Counted from the first letter of the stretch, positions 1-5,006 are shown. The stretch: DNA of 19,925 nt from a bacterium (GCA_021814835.1 JAKAHO010000011.1:1-19925); one strand, 5' to 3'. Numbers and translations are program-made. The notes: generated from the letters alone by a model not told the origin.

Positions 1-1
1 C

Positions 2-244
2 GCGATGGGTTGTCCCGTCGTTATCACCAAATACATAAAACCGCAGGAGGAGGGCAATGTGGATATTTTTGTAAAACGCGGATTCGGCTTCGTGGAAAAA
101 ACTGCGGTGCGCGCAATAAGGCGCGTACTTGCCATAAAGAATGAACCGGCGGCGGCGAAAGAAGAGCGGTCCCGCGCTATGCGTGCGCTTTTTCCGCGCA
201 ATACGACTGAAGCAATCGTGCGATTTGTCGCAAATCTGAAATAA
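2..244 (+). CDS. C-terminal fragment of a GT28/MurG-like glycosyltransferase (cut by window edge)
   Basis: The reading frame is open to the left edge, so only about the last 80 residues are present. They begin GCPVVITKYIKPQEEGNVD and continue with GFGFVE. This resembles the donor-sugar binding C-terminal half of MurG-like and processive diacylglycerol glucosyltransferase proteins, where a PVI(I/V)T segment is followed by a QEEGN motif whose acidic residues contact the nucleotide sugar. The ATG at position 5 is an internal methionine, not the start. Family-based expectation is sugar transfer to a lipid or lipid-linked acceptor at the inner face of the membrane; the acceptor cannot be told from this fragment. 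The gene ends just before a hairpin at 247-274. The glycosyltransferase assignment is reasonably sure, the subfamily is not. Confidence 0.75.
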   Translation, partial: AMGCPVVITKYIKPQEEGNVDIFVKRGFGFVEKTAVRAIRRVLAIKNEPAAAKEERSRAMRALFPRNTTEAIVRFVANLK

Positions 245-274
245 AAGGAGCGGTACGATATTCTCGTCCGCTCC
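240..274 (-). terminator. Hairpin terminator for the minus-strand orphan gene
   Basis: GGAGCGG (247-253) pairs with CCGCTCC (268-274), and the stem extends inward through ACGA/TCGT with a one-base bulge around the loop TATTC (259-263). On the minus strand the hairpin is followed by TTTTATTT (246-239), a terminator U-tract for the gene ending at 282. On the plus strand the T-tract is poor, so termination of the glycosyltransferase here would be weak. Confidence 0.65.
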
Positions 275-281
275 CGTTCTG

Positions 282-956
282 TCAGCAATTCCATCGCCAG
301 TGTCTGCGCTCGAGCACGGTCATCGCATTGCGAAGCTCGCCGTACGTATTCACGTCGTGCGGAAACGTGACGCGCAAGCCGCATCTCCTGCACACGAGCG
401 CATCGTACTTCTTCGAGGCGCGCTTGCGGTCGACCCAGCCGCCGCAATACTTGTGGACTCCGACGCACCCGCACACCTTCTTCTCGTCGTTCGCGTGGTC
501 CACGAAGAAACCGAGGCTCGCCGGCGGGTATTCGAGCAGCATCTCGCCGTCCGGACCGATGGGAATCGGCGCGAGCGGGACGCTCCGCTTGATTTCCTTC
601 TCCACCGTCTCCACAAGGGCGGGGGGATCCCCGGTCGGCCTAGAGAGCGGCGGATTCACAAGTTCCCACAGGCAGTTCAGCCACCGCGTGGCGACTCCGT
701 GGTCCTTACCCTCCTCACCGATGACCTTGAACGGCGAGTGGGGGTTCGCCTTGAACATACCGGTGTACTCGCCGTTCAGGTATCTCTGCCCCATGACTGG
801 ACCCACCGCGACCGAAGATGGCTCGAATCCCGCGGCCTCGACGATGCGGGATATCTTCTGTATCTCATCGTCCGCGAACACGGCCGGCTCGCTCCAGTCC
901 GCGTGAGCCCGAGCGAACGCAACGAACCACTCCGCCAGCGAATACACCATCGTCAT
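282..956 (-). CDS. Hypothetical 224-aa protein with C-terminal zinc-ribbon-like Cys cluster
   Basis: I do not recognise this family. The start is the ATG at 956 because AAGGAGG (962-968) lies 5 nt before it; a second in-frame ATG at 950 would leave 11 nt. There is no signal peptide or membrane segment. The C-terminal third has CGC at residues 162-164, C171, and CRRC at 189-192, spaced like a metal-binding ribbon, between a hydrophobic segment near 147-153 and a basic helix near 176-184. Codons end mostly in G or C (for example runs of GAG, GTC, GCG, TTC), unlike the mixed third positions of the housekeeping genes. It lies 44 nt behind the 3' end of tRNA-Ser(UGA) on the same strand and could be transcribed with it. 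Acquired origin is an inference; nucleic-acid binding is only a guess from the Cys cluster. Confidence 0.7.
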   Translation of the reverse strand: MTMVYSLAEWFVAFARAHADWSEPAVFADDEIQKISRIVEAAGFEPSSVAVGPVMGQRYLNGEYTGMFKANPHSPFKVIGEEGKDHGVATRWLNCLWELVNPPLSRPTGDPPALVETVEKEIKRSVPLAPIPIGPDGEMLLEYPPASLGFFVDHANDEKKVCGCVGVHKYCGGWVDRKRASKKYDALVCRRCGLRVTFPHDVNTYGELRNAMTVLERRHWRWNC

Positions 957-961
957 ATCTG

Positions 962-968
962 CCTCCTT
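962..968 (-). promoter_or_regulatory. Strong Shine-Dalgarno site (AAGGAGG)
   Basis: AAGGAGG on the minus strand, 5 nt before the ATG at 956. It fixes that start codon. Most housekeeping genes in this window lack such a site. Confidence 0.8.
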
Positions 969-1000
969 TTCTTTCCTCTGTGAGTTGTAAATGAACCTTG

Positions 1001-1085
1001 CGGAAGGTGGAGGATTCGAACCTCCGATGCCTTGCGGCATACCGCATTTCAAGTGCGGCGCGTTAGACCACTCTGCCAACCTTCC
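1001..1085 (-). tRNA. tRNA-Ser(UGA)
   Basis: Class II tRNA of 85 nt. The acceptor strand GGAAGGT pairs with ACCTTCC, with discriminator G. The anticodon arm is CCGCA-CTTGAAA-TGCGG with anticodon TGA at 1049-1051, followed by a long variable arm (ATGCCGCAAGGCAT) and the T arm GGAGG-TTCGAAT-CCTCC. No CCA is encoded (the sequence continues CAAGG), so the end must be added by a CCA-adding enzyme. It reads UCN serine codons, mainly UCA. Confidence 0.95.
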
Positions 1086-1098
1086 ATTTTTCAAATCC

Positions 1099-1127
1099 AG
1101 TGTACCCGAAAGTACGCTCTCTGTAAA
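1099..1127 (-). promoter_or_regulatory. Promoter of tRNA-Ser(UGA)
   Basis: On the minus strand TTTACA (1122-1127) and TACACT (1099-1104) are separated by 17 bp, ending 13 bp before the tRNA 5' end. It is back to back with the promoter of the small basic peptide gene on the plus strand. Confidence 0.65.
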
Positions 1128-1133
1128 CAAAAC

Positions 1134-1162
1134 TTGTAATGATTGAAGATTTGTTCTATAGT
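1134..1162 (+). promoter_or_regulatory. Promoter of the 25-residue basic peptide gene
   Basis: TTGTAA (1134-1139) and TATAGT (1157-1162) with a 17-bp spacer. Eight bases separate the -10 box from the ATG at 1171, so transcription should start at or within a base or two of the start codon. Confidence 0.75.
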
Positions 1163-1170
1163 AAGCGCAC

Positions 1171-1248
1171 ATGAATAAGAAGCGAAAGGTAGCACGCAAG
1201 AAGCACGCGAAAAAGGCGGGCAAGAAGGTCAGCTTGCGCCACCGATAA
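1171..1248 (+). CDS. Very small Lys/Arg-rich protein (25 aa), possible ribosome-associated peptide
   Basis: The frame begins MNKKRKVARKKHAKKAGKK and ends with a TAA at 1246-1248. More than half of its residues are Lys, Arg or His, and there is no acidic residue. It is a real gene candidate because a good promoter sits directly before it (predicted leaderless start) and a strong terminator begins right after its stop codon. The KKRK...RKKHAKK pattern resembles tiny basic proteins of the AURKAIP1/COX24 type and other short ribosomal proteins that bind rRNA; this is a resemblance in composition and motif, not a proven homology. The alternative is a short non-coding transcript, but the start position and codon frame fit a peptide better. 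It is convergent with the gene ending at 1274, with which it shares a terminator. Confidence 0.65.
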   Translation: MNKKRKVARKKHAKKAGKKVSLRHR

Positions 1249-1250
1249 AA

Positions 1251-1282
1251 AAACCGCCCCTTGAGGGCGGTTTTTATTTTTT
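1251..1282. terminator. Bidirectional intrinsic terminator
   Basis: AAACCGCCC (1251-1259) pairs perfectly with GGGCGGTTT (1265-1273) around the loop CTTGA. It is flanked by T-rich tracts on both strands (TTTTTATTTTTT to the right on the plus strand, an A-run at 1248-1253 on the left). It closes the peptide gene on the plus strand and the gene ending at 1274 on the minus strand. Confidence 0.9.
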
Positions 1283-1681
1283 GTCAGCAACAAACTTCTT
1301 ATAAACTTCTTCGGACTTTTCTTTCGAGATTCCGTGACGCGCCAGATGGTCAATCACCTTTTGCACGCGGTTATAATTTCCACCCCACGCGGGCGTCTCC
1401 TTTGGTAAGCCGAGATAGGCGTACATTTCCCGCCACACCCCATTTCGTTTGATGAATTTATCGACTGAGTGGCGTGTTGCATGCCAGATACGCATGTCGA
1501 TGCCGCATCGAGAATAGAGCCACAGTTGTGTGTAGTGGAGCACGTCTTCAAATTCCTCTCTCATTCCCGGCACATTCCACACAATTACTTCATCAAAAAG
1601 TTCGCGCGCTTCGCCGAGCACAAATTTAAAATAGATAGGGTCGCCCCTTGTATAGAGTTTTCTGTATTCACTTACGAGCAT
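1274..1681 (-). CDS. Unrecognised soluble protein, 135 aa
   Basis: I do not recognise this protein with certainty. The ATG at 1681 is chosen because it lies 14 nt after the stop of the upstream membrane-protein gene; the frame stays open further upstream, but that part overlaps the upstream gene. There is no signal peptide or membrane segment. It is rich in aromatic and charged residues, with blocks such as EEFEDVLHYTQLWLYSR and RHSVDKFIKRNGVW, and looks mainly alpha-helical. It ends in a Lys-rich tail (KKFVADKK). The gene shares an operon with the small membrane protein upstream, so a functional link is possible but unproven. It has the mixed codon use of the core genes. Its 3' end runs into the shared bidirectional terminator. 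Confidence 0.75.
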   Translation of the reverse strand: MLVSEYRKLYTRGDPIYFKFVLGEARELFDEVIVWNVPGMREEFEDVLHYTQLWLYSRCGIDMRIWHATRHSVDKFIKRNGVWREMYAYLGLPKETPAWGGNYNRVQKVIDHLARHGISKEKSEEVYKKFVADKK

Positions 1682-1695
1682 ACGCTTGATATTCT

Positions 1696-2010
1696 TTACT
1701 TTGCGAGGATGAGTGAGACCGCGAGAACAAGAAGGAAAAGAGTAAGCCACGCAATCGTTGTGAAAAGCATTTGAATAGCCGCGCGCTTCTCGCCGCTGAT
1801 GAATAGCTCAATCGGTTTTCCGAGAACAAGAAAGCCGGTAACGGACGCTGAAATTATAAAAACAAGCAAACCGATAACCGGCCCGAGGAGGCCCGGATAA
1901 CTTCCGAATATTTTCTCCGCGTTAAAGATGAACCACACAAGTGCGGATATGTACGCAAACACGCCACCCGCATTCACGAAACTTTTATAAATATATTCGT
2001 TTTTCTTCAT
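1696..2010 (-). CDS. Small integral membrane protein, 104 aa
   Basis: Three hydrophobic segments are visible: about residues 13-31 (AGGVFAYISALVWFIF), 41-64 (LLGPVIGLLVFIISASVTGF) and 77-103 (MLFTTIAWLTLFLLVLAV). The N-terminus is short and basic (MKKNEY). No catalytic motif can be seen, and I cannot name a function. The ATG at 2010 is preceded by TATAAT with only 6 nt between, so the mRNA is probably leaderless. The gene begins only 20 nt behind tRNA-Ala, and its promoter region extends into that tRNA gene. It forms a two-gene operon with the soluble protein downstream (14-nt gap). Confidence 0.8.
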   Translation of the reverse strand: MKKNEYIYKSFVNAGGVFAYISALVWFIFNAEKIFGSYPGLLGPVIGLLVFIISASVTGFLVLGKPIELFISGEKRAAIQMLFTTIAWLTLFLLVLAVSLILAK

Positions 2011-2016
2011 AGAGTA

Positions 2017-2022
2017 ATTATA
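2017..2022 (-). promoter_or_regulatory. -10 box of the small membrane protein gene
   Basis: TATAAT on the minus strand, 6 nt before the ATG at 2010. A -35 box at the usual distance would fall in the T arm of tRNA-Ala (TTCCCC at 2040-2045), a poor match, so the promoter may rely on the perfect -10 box or on readthrough from the tRNA genes. Confidence 0.65.
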
Positions 2023-2030
2023 AACGCTAG

Positions 2031-2101
2031 TGGACCTATGGGGAATCGAACCCCAACCTCCTCCATGCCATGGAGATGTAATACCATTTTACTATAGGCC
2101 C
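2031..2101 (-). tRNA. tRNA-Ala(GGC)
   Basis: Cloverleaf of 71 nt: acceptor GGGCCTA/TAGGTCC, D arm GTAA-AATGGTA-TTAC, anticodon arm TCTCC-ATGGCAT-GGAGG with anticodon GGC, T arm TGGGG-TTCGATT-CCCCA, discriminator A. The third acceptor pair is G3:U70, the classical alanine identity element, which confirms the anticodon reading. No CCA is encoded. It lies 11 nt behind tRNA-Val and is probably co-transcribed with it. Confidence 0.93.
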
Positions 2102-2112
2102 CGATTTTCCTG

Positions 2113-2184
2113 TGGGCGTTGCAGGGATTGAACCTGCGACCTTCACAATGTCAATGTGACGCTCTACCACTGAGCTAAACGCCC
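2113..2184 (-). tRNA. tRNA-Val(GAC)
   Basis: Cloverleaf of 72 nt: acceptor GGGCGTT/AACGCCC, D arm GCTC-AGTGGTA-GAGC, anticodon arm TCACA-TTGACAT-TGTGA with anticodon GAC, T arm GCAGG-TTCAATC-CCTGC, discriminator A. No CCA is encoded. It is the first gene of a Val-Ala tRNA unit. Confidence 0.95.
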
Positions 2185-2195
2185 TGAACTCCACT

Positions 2196-2224
2196 ATCAT
2201 ACCGAAACCTTTCAAAAACGGCAA
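2196..2224 (-). promoter_or_regulatory. Promoter of the tRNA-Val/tRNA-Ala unit
   Basis: TTGCCG (2219-2224) and TATGAT (2196-2201) with a 17-bp spacer on the minus strand, ending 11 bp before the tRNA-Val 5' end. Confidence 0.75.
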
Positions 2225-2230
2225 TATTCT

Positions 2231-2258
2231 TTACAGTGCGCCTGTCTTATCGTATAAA
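2231..2258 (+). promoter_or_regulatory. Promoter of the tRNA-Arg/tRNA-Ser unit
   Basis: TTACAG (2231-2236) and TATAAA (2253-2258) with a 16-bp spacer on the plus strand, 19 bp before the tRNA-Arg 5' end. It is divergent from the tRNA-Val promoter, with only 6 bp between the two -35 boxes. Confidence 0.6.
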
Positions 2259-2277
2259 TAGATTGCCGTGCATGGGA

Positions 2278-2349
2278 GCCCTTGTAGTTCAATGGATAGA
2301 ACGGCTCACTCCTAACGAGTCGATCGAGGTTCGATTCCTCGCGAGGGCA
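2278..2349 (+). tRNA. tRNA-Arg(CCU)
   Basis: Cloverleaf of 72 nt: acceptor GCCCTTG/CGAGGGC, D arm GTTC-AATGGATA-GAAC with A20 (an arginine identity base), anticodon loop CTCCTAA with anticodon CCT at 2311-2313, T arm CGAGG-TTCGATT-CCTCG, discriminator A. No CCA is encoded. In the anticodon stem the loop-closing position is an A-C mismatch (2308/2316), while G2303 can pair with C2321 at the other end. Confidence 0.9.
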
Positions 2350-2370
2350 CAAATGATGCGGGCAACAATT

Positions 2371-2457
2371 GGAGGGGTGGCTGAGTGGTCGAAGGCACAC
2401 GACTCGAAATCGTGCAGGGATGAAAGTCCCTCGAGAGTTCAAATCTCTCCCCCTCCG
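2371..2457 (+). tRNA. tRNA-Ser(CGA)
   Basis: Class II tRNA of 87 nt: acceptor GGAGGGG/CCCCTCC with discriminator G, anticodon arm CACGA-CTCGAAA-TCGTG with anticodon CGA, long variable arm (GGGATGAAAGTCCC), T arm GAGAG-TTCAAAT-CTCTC. No CCA is encoded. It lies 21 nt behind tRNA-Arg and is followed by a terminator. Its 3' end recurs nearby in inverted and direct orientation. Confidence 0.95.
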
Positions 2458-2464
2458 CTATAGC

Positions 2465-2494
2465 AAAAAAGGTACTCACGCGAGTGCCTTTTTT
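2465..2494 (+). terminator. Terminator of the tRNA-Arg/tRNA-Ser unit
   Basis: A6-GGTACTC (2465-2477) pairs with GAGTGCC-T6 (2482-2494) around the loop ACGC, with a single T-G wobble. The A-run and T-run make it usable in both directions. Confidence 0.9.
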
Positions 2495-2504
2495 GATACT
2501 TCGT

Positions 2505-2630
2505 GGGGAGAGATTTGAACGGGAAAGGGGTCGGGAAAACGGAAGTTTTCCCGTGGCGGAAATACTAAAACCGCTGGGTTTTAAAAAATTGAGCGAAAGT
2601 GAAATTTTGTTCAACTCTCTCCCCCTCCGC
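2505..2630. repeat. Inverted and direct copies of the tRNA-Ser 3' end flanking about 90 bp
   Basis: GGGGAGAGATTTGAAC (2505-2520) is the exact reverse complement of tRNA-Ser positions 2437-2452. A 22-bp segment at 2609-2630 repeats tRNA-Ser 2437-2458 in direct orientation with one mismatch. The two new copies also pair with each other, giving a large potential stem. Inside it lie CGGGAAAAC-ggaa-GTTTTCCCG (2532-2553), a perfect 9-bp hairpin, and GCGG/CCGC (2556-2559, 2571-2574). No gene is seen here. It could be an attachment-site scar, a miniature element or a product of tRNA gene duplication. Confidence 0.7.
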
Positions 2631-2634
2631 AAGC

Positions 2635-2663
2635 AAAACACGCCATTTCGACGGTGTGTTTTT
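2635..2663 (+). terminator. Terminator-like hairpin after the tRNA-Ser 3'-end copy
   Basis: AAAACACGCC (2635-2644) pairs with GGTGTGTTTT (2653-2662), with one G-U pair, and is followed by a short T-run. It follows the duplicated tRNA 3' end much as the terminator at 2465 follows the real tRNA gene, and no gene lies directly upstream. Confidence 0.6.
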
Positions 2664-2682
2664 GCATATTGCATTTCCCGTT

Positions 2683-2711
2683 TTGCGGACGTAGGATACG
2701 CTCAGTACTTT
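2683..2711 (+). promoter_or_regulatory. Weak candidate promoter of the Cys-rich orphan gene
   Basis: TTGCGG (2683-2688) and TACTTT (2706-2711) with a 17-bp spacer. The -10 match is poor. It would give a leader of about 16 nt containing the ribosome binding site. Confidence 0.35.
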
Positions 2712-2722
2712 CCCCAAATCCC

Positions 2723-2728
2723 GAGAGG
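2723..2728 (+). promoter_or_regulatory. Shine-Dalgarno site (GAGAGG)
   Basis: GAGAGG followed by TGG lies 5 nt before the ATG at 2734. It favours that ATG over the in-frame GTG at 2728, which overlaps the site itself. Confidence 0.6.
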
Positions 2729-2733
2729 TGGTT

Positions 2734-3303
2734 ATGCCATGCAAGGCTTCGTGCAACTGCGAACTTCATTTTTTGAAACACCAAGCGCAACAGACAGAGC
2801 GCATGGTAGACCATCTTCGGCAGAAACTCGAAATGCATCAGCAGGAGCTTCGCCAGTTCGTGCGTGCATACAACGAAAAGTGGCTTGAGCTTTTCAGGAC
2901 AGAGCTTGAGGCCCGTGAACTTGGATACTGTTCGCGCTGCGGAAAAATCGCGCCCATGCGCGCATTGTCCCTGCTTTTCTTTGAGGGCTTTGCGCACGAG
3001 AAGGGCACCGACGTTTCGGAGCTCCACCGCATGTGCGGAGACTGCGGAGAAGCTTTGAAAAAAATGGGTGATGGCGCAGCGCGTCTCGATCCTCAAAATC
3101 CCTTCTGCGTCGTATGTGACGTGGAGGTAATTGACGGGAAGATGTTCGCGAACAAGCACGGCACCCGCGTGAGACTGCCTCCCCATACTACCCCGTTGCG
3201 ACCGCTGGAGCTCATGCGCATCAAGGAGCTCATGCGCGAGTGGAGGCATCCACTCAGGCTTTCGCTTGATTTTGCGAACGAAAGGCTCTCGTTCGAGGAG
3301 TGA
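2734..3303 (+). CDS. Hypothetical Cys-rich protein, 189 aa, with three CxxC motifs
   Basis: I do not recognise the family. Residues 1-9 hold three cysteines (MPCKASCNC). Residues about 12-62 are a charged helix with coiled-coil character (HQAQQTERMVDHLRQKLE). CSRC (66-69) and CGDC (101-104) could form one zinc site, and a third CVVC follows at 125-128. The C-terminal part is basic and helical (ELMRIKELMREWRHP). No signal peptide or membrane segment is visible. An arrangement of helix plus treble-clef or ribbon-like cysteines occurs in nucleic-acid and chaperone-type proteins (DksA/TraR is one comparison, by pattern only). The gene stands alone between two terminators, has a Shine-Dalgarno site, and uses more G/C-ending codons than the core genes. 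Zinc binding is inferred. Confidence 0.75.
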   Translation: MPCKASCNCELHFLKHQAQQTERMVDHLRQKLEMHQQELRQFVRAYNEKWLELFRTELEARELGYCSRCGKIAPMRALSLLFFEGFAHEKGTDVSELHRMCGDCGEALKKMGDGAARLDPQNPFCVVCDVEVIDGKMFANKHGTRVRLPPHTTPLRPLELMRIKELMREWRHPLRLSLDFANERLSFEE

Positions 3304-3312
3304 TATGCATAC

Positions 3313-3341
3313 AAACGCCCGTACTACGCGGGCGTTTTTTT
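3313..3341 (+). terminator. Intrinsic terminator of the Cys-rich orphan gene
   Basis: AAACGCCCG (3313-3321) pairs perfectly with CGGGCGTTT (3329-3337) and is followed by a run of seven T. It starts 10 bp after the stop codon. The next promoter begins directly behind it. Confidence 0.9.
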
Positions 3342-3343
3342 CT

Positions 3344-3371
3344 TTGCGATTACGGCATTCCACCGTATAAT
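3344..3371 (+). promoter_or_regulatory. Promoter of the methyltransferase gene
   Basis: TTGCGA (3344-3349) and TATAAT (3366-3371) with a 16-bp spacer. The TTG start codon follows after 8 nt. Confidence 0.75.
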
Positions 3372-3379
3372 GGACTCTA

Positions 3380-3934
3380 TTGGACTTCTTTAAGAAACCG
3401 CACATCGCGGGAGCAATCGCCGCATCCGGCAATGAGCTTTCGGAACTTATCACCGACCTCGCGGACTTACGCGAAGCACGCACCGTTGTCGAATTCGGTC
3501 CCGGCACGGGCGTCTTCACGCGTGTGGCGCTTCGCAAACTTCCGCGCGATGCATTTTATCTCGCGATTGAGCGCGACCCTGATTTTATGCAAAAATTGCG
3601 CGCAGAATTCAGAACGGCGCGCCTTTATGAAGACTCTGCATCCTCGCTAGAAAACCATCTCGCCGAAAACGGCAAGAAATGCTGCGACCGCATTATTTCA
3701 GGCCTTCCTTGGACCATATTCAGCGAACAGATTCAGACGGAAACGCTCGGGAGCGCGCACCGCTCGCTCTGCGACGGCGGTATTTTCGTCACGTTCGCCT
3801 ACGTGCATAGCCAGTATATGCCCGGCGGTGTACGGTTTAAAAAACTTTTGAAAGAAACGTTCGCGTCAGTAACTAAATCACATATTGCGTGGAGAAATCT
3901 CCCGCCCGCGTTCGTTTATATTTGCAGGAAGTAA
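3380..3934 (+). CDS. SAM-dependent methyltransferase, phospholipid N-methyltransferase (PmtA)-like
   Basis: A 184-residue class I methyltransferase. Motif I for SAM binding is VVEFGPGTGVFTRVAL (about residues 36-51), followed by the acidic ribose-binding residue in AIERD (E64). The C-terminal half (FVTFAYVHSQYMPGGVRF, then WRNLPPAFVYICRK at the end) matches what I know of the PmtA-like family, which methylates phosphatidylethanolamine in some bacteria; other members have unproven substrates, so the lipid substrate is an inference. It is related in fold to rRNA adenine dimethylases, but it is too short and lacks their NLPY-type catalytic motif (it has GLPWTIF). The start is TTG at 3380: the ATG at 3371 is out of frame and runs into a stop. 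No transmembrane segment is seen. The htrA-like gene follows 25 nt after the stop with its own -10 box. Confidence 0.8.
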   Translation: MDFFKKPHIAGAIAASGNELSELITDLADLREARTVVEFGPGTGVFTRVALRKLPRDAFYLAIERDPDFMQKLRAEFRTARLYEDSASSLENHLAENGKKCCDRIISGLPWTIFSEQIQTETLGSAHRSLCDGGIFVTFAYVHSQYMPGGVRFKKLLKETFASVTKSHIAWRNLPPAFVYICRK

Positions 3935-3944
3935 CGGAGATGTT

Positions 3945-3953
3945 TGGTACAAT
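3945..3953 (+). promoter_or_regulatory. Extended -10 promoter of the HtrA-like gene
   Basis: TGGTACAAT is an extended -10 element ending 6 nt before the ATG at 3960. No good -35 box lies at 16-18 bp. The promoter sits just behind the stop of the methyltransferase gene. Confidence 0.65.
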
Positions 3954-3959
3954 GAACTC

Positions 3960-5006
3960 ATGAGACGCGAGAATTCACAGGTAGTAAAGACGGTACGGAA
4001 CGTAATGCCCGCAGTCGTTTCGGTGGTGCTTACGCGCAAACTTGAGGACTTGGAGAAAGAATTTGAGAAGGCGCACAAGCGGAAGTCCGCGCAGGCGCAT
4101 TTTAATATCCCCCCCGAAAAAGTGGATGCTCACGGCATGGTAGAAGTGGGCGGAGGCTCGGGATTTATTGTCGATAAGCGCGGCATTATTCTTACGAACC
4201 GCCATGTGATTGAAGAATCCAATGTGGCGTACTCGGTTATTACCAACGACGGCAAAACATACCCCGCAACGCTCCTTGCGCGCGACCCCGTAGACGACGT
4301 AGCAATTTTGAGCATCGTGTCGGATAAATCGCTTCCCGTAGTAAACCTCGGCAATTCAAACGAAATCGAGCTTGGTCAGACCGTACTTGCATTCGGCAAT
4401 GCGCTCGGCATTTTTAAAAACACTGTTTCAATGGGACTCGTTTCGGGACTTTCGCGCGCGGTCTCAGCGCACGCAGACCCGAAGGCGCCTGCGCAGGAGA
4501 TGCGCGGCCTTATCCAGACCGACGCCGCCATCAACCCCGGCAACTCTGGCGGGCCGCTCGTCAATATTTTCGGCGAAGTTATCGGCATCAACGCCGCGGT
4601 TGTTGCGGGCGCGGAGAATATCAGCTTTGCGATTCCCATCAACGCGGCCGTGCGCGACCTTCTCGATGTACAAAAATACGGGCGCATTCGCCGTCCTCTT
4701 TTTGGCGTCCGCTACCTTATGATTAACCCCGACTTCAAGGAAAAGCTTCAGCTCCCCGTAGACTACGGTGCGCTTATCACAAAAGAGCATCCAATGGACA
4801 GCGCAGTCGTTGCGTCGAGCCCTGCCGACAAGGCGGGTATCCGCGAGAACGATATTATTCTTGCGTGGAACGGTAAAAAAATAGTCCCGGATATGAGTAT
4901 TCAGGACTACCTTGAGACAAGCAATGTCGGCGAAGTGGTCACCCTCACCCTTCTCCGCAATGACGCCGAAGAGAAGGTTTCGGTGACGCTTACCGAACGC
5001 ACTTAG
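3960..5006 (+). CDS. HtrA/Deg-type serine protease with one PDZ domain
   Basis: A 348-residue trypsin-like protease. The catalytic triad is His82 (TNRHVI), Asp113 (DPVDDVAIL) and Ser196 (INPGNSGGPL). A single PDZ domain follows at about 262-345 (SSPADKAGIRENDIILAWNG), the usual protease-PDZ order of a family that degrades misfolded proteins outside the cytoplasm. The ATG at 3960 is chosen because an extended -10 box ends 6 nt before it; an upstream in-frame ATG at 3885 lies inside the methyltransferase gene and adds no hydrophobic stretch. Neither start gives a signal peptide or membrane anchor, which is unusual for this family. Residues 24-46 are a charged linker helix. The gene overlaps the convergent lamin-tail gene by 4 bp. 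Confidence 0.92.
   Translation: MRRENSQVVKTVRNVMPAVVSVVLTRKLEDLEKEFEKAHKRKSAQAHFNIPPEKVDAHGMVEVGGGSGFIVDKRGIILTNRHVIEESNVAYSVITNDGKTYPATLLARDPVDDVAILSIVSDKSLPVVNLGNSNEIELGQTVLAFGNALGIFKNTVSMGLVSGLSRAVSAHADPKAPAQEMRGLIQTDAAINPGNSGGPLVNIFGEVIGINAAVVAGAENISFAIPINAAVRDLLDVQKYGRIRRPLFGVRYLMINPDFKEKLQLPVDYGALITKEHPMDSAVVASSPADKAGIRENDIILAWNGKKIVPDMSIQDYLETSNVGEVVTLTLLRNDAEEKVSVTLTERT

Noticed and set aside
300..983. A 227-codon plus-strand frame opposite the orphan gene at 282-956
   Set aside because: The minus-strand gene has an AAGGAGG site at the right distance and Cys motifs. The plus frame is long because the minus gene uses G/C-ending codons, and it has no promoter or ribosome site.
2505..2630. 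A second tRNA-Ser gene or pseudogene ending at 2629
   Set aside because: Only the 3' end is repeated. No matching 5' acceptor, D arm or anticodon arm can be folded in front of it.
2312..2674. A 120-codon minus-strand frame over the tRNA-Arg/tRNA-Ser region
   Set aside because: It is antisense to two tRNA genes and the tRNA-derived repeats; the GERFELSRDFHP-like stretch is the well-known artefact of translating tRNA-Ser backwards.
2611..3537. A 308-codon minus-strand frame opposite the Cys-rich orphan and the methyltransferase start
   Set aside because: It crosses two terminators and a promoter of the plus-strand genes, has low-complexity composition, and shows no motif.
3885..3959. Upstream start for the HtrA-like gene, adding 25 residues
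   Set aside because: It lies inside the methyltransferase gene, adds no signal peptide, and sits upstream of the extended -10 box that fits the ATG at 3960.
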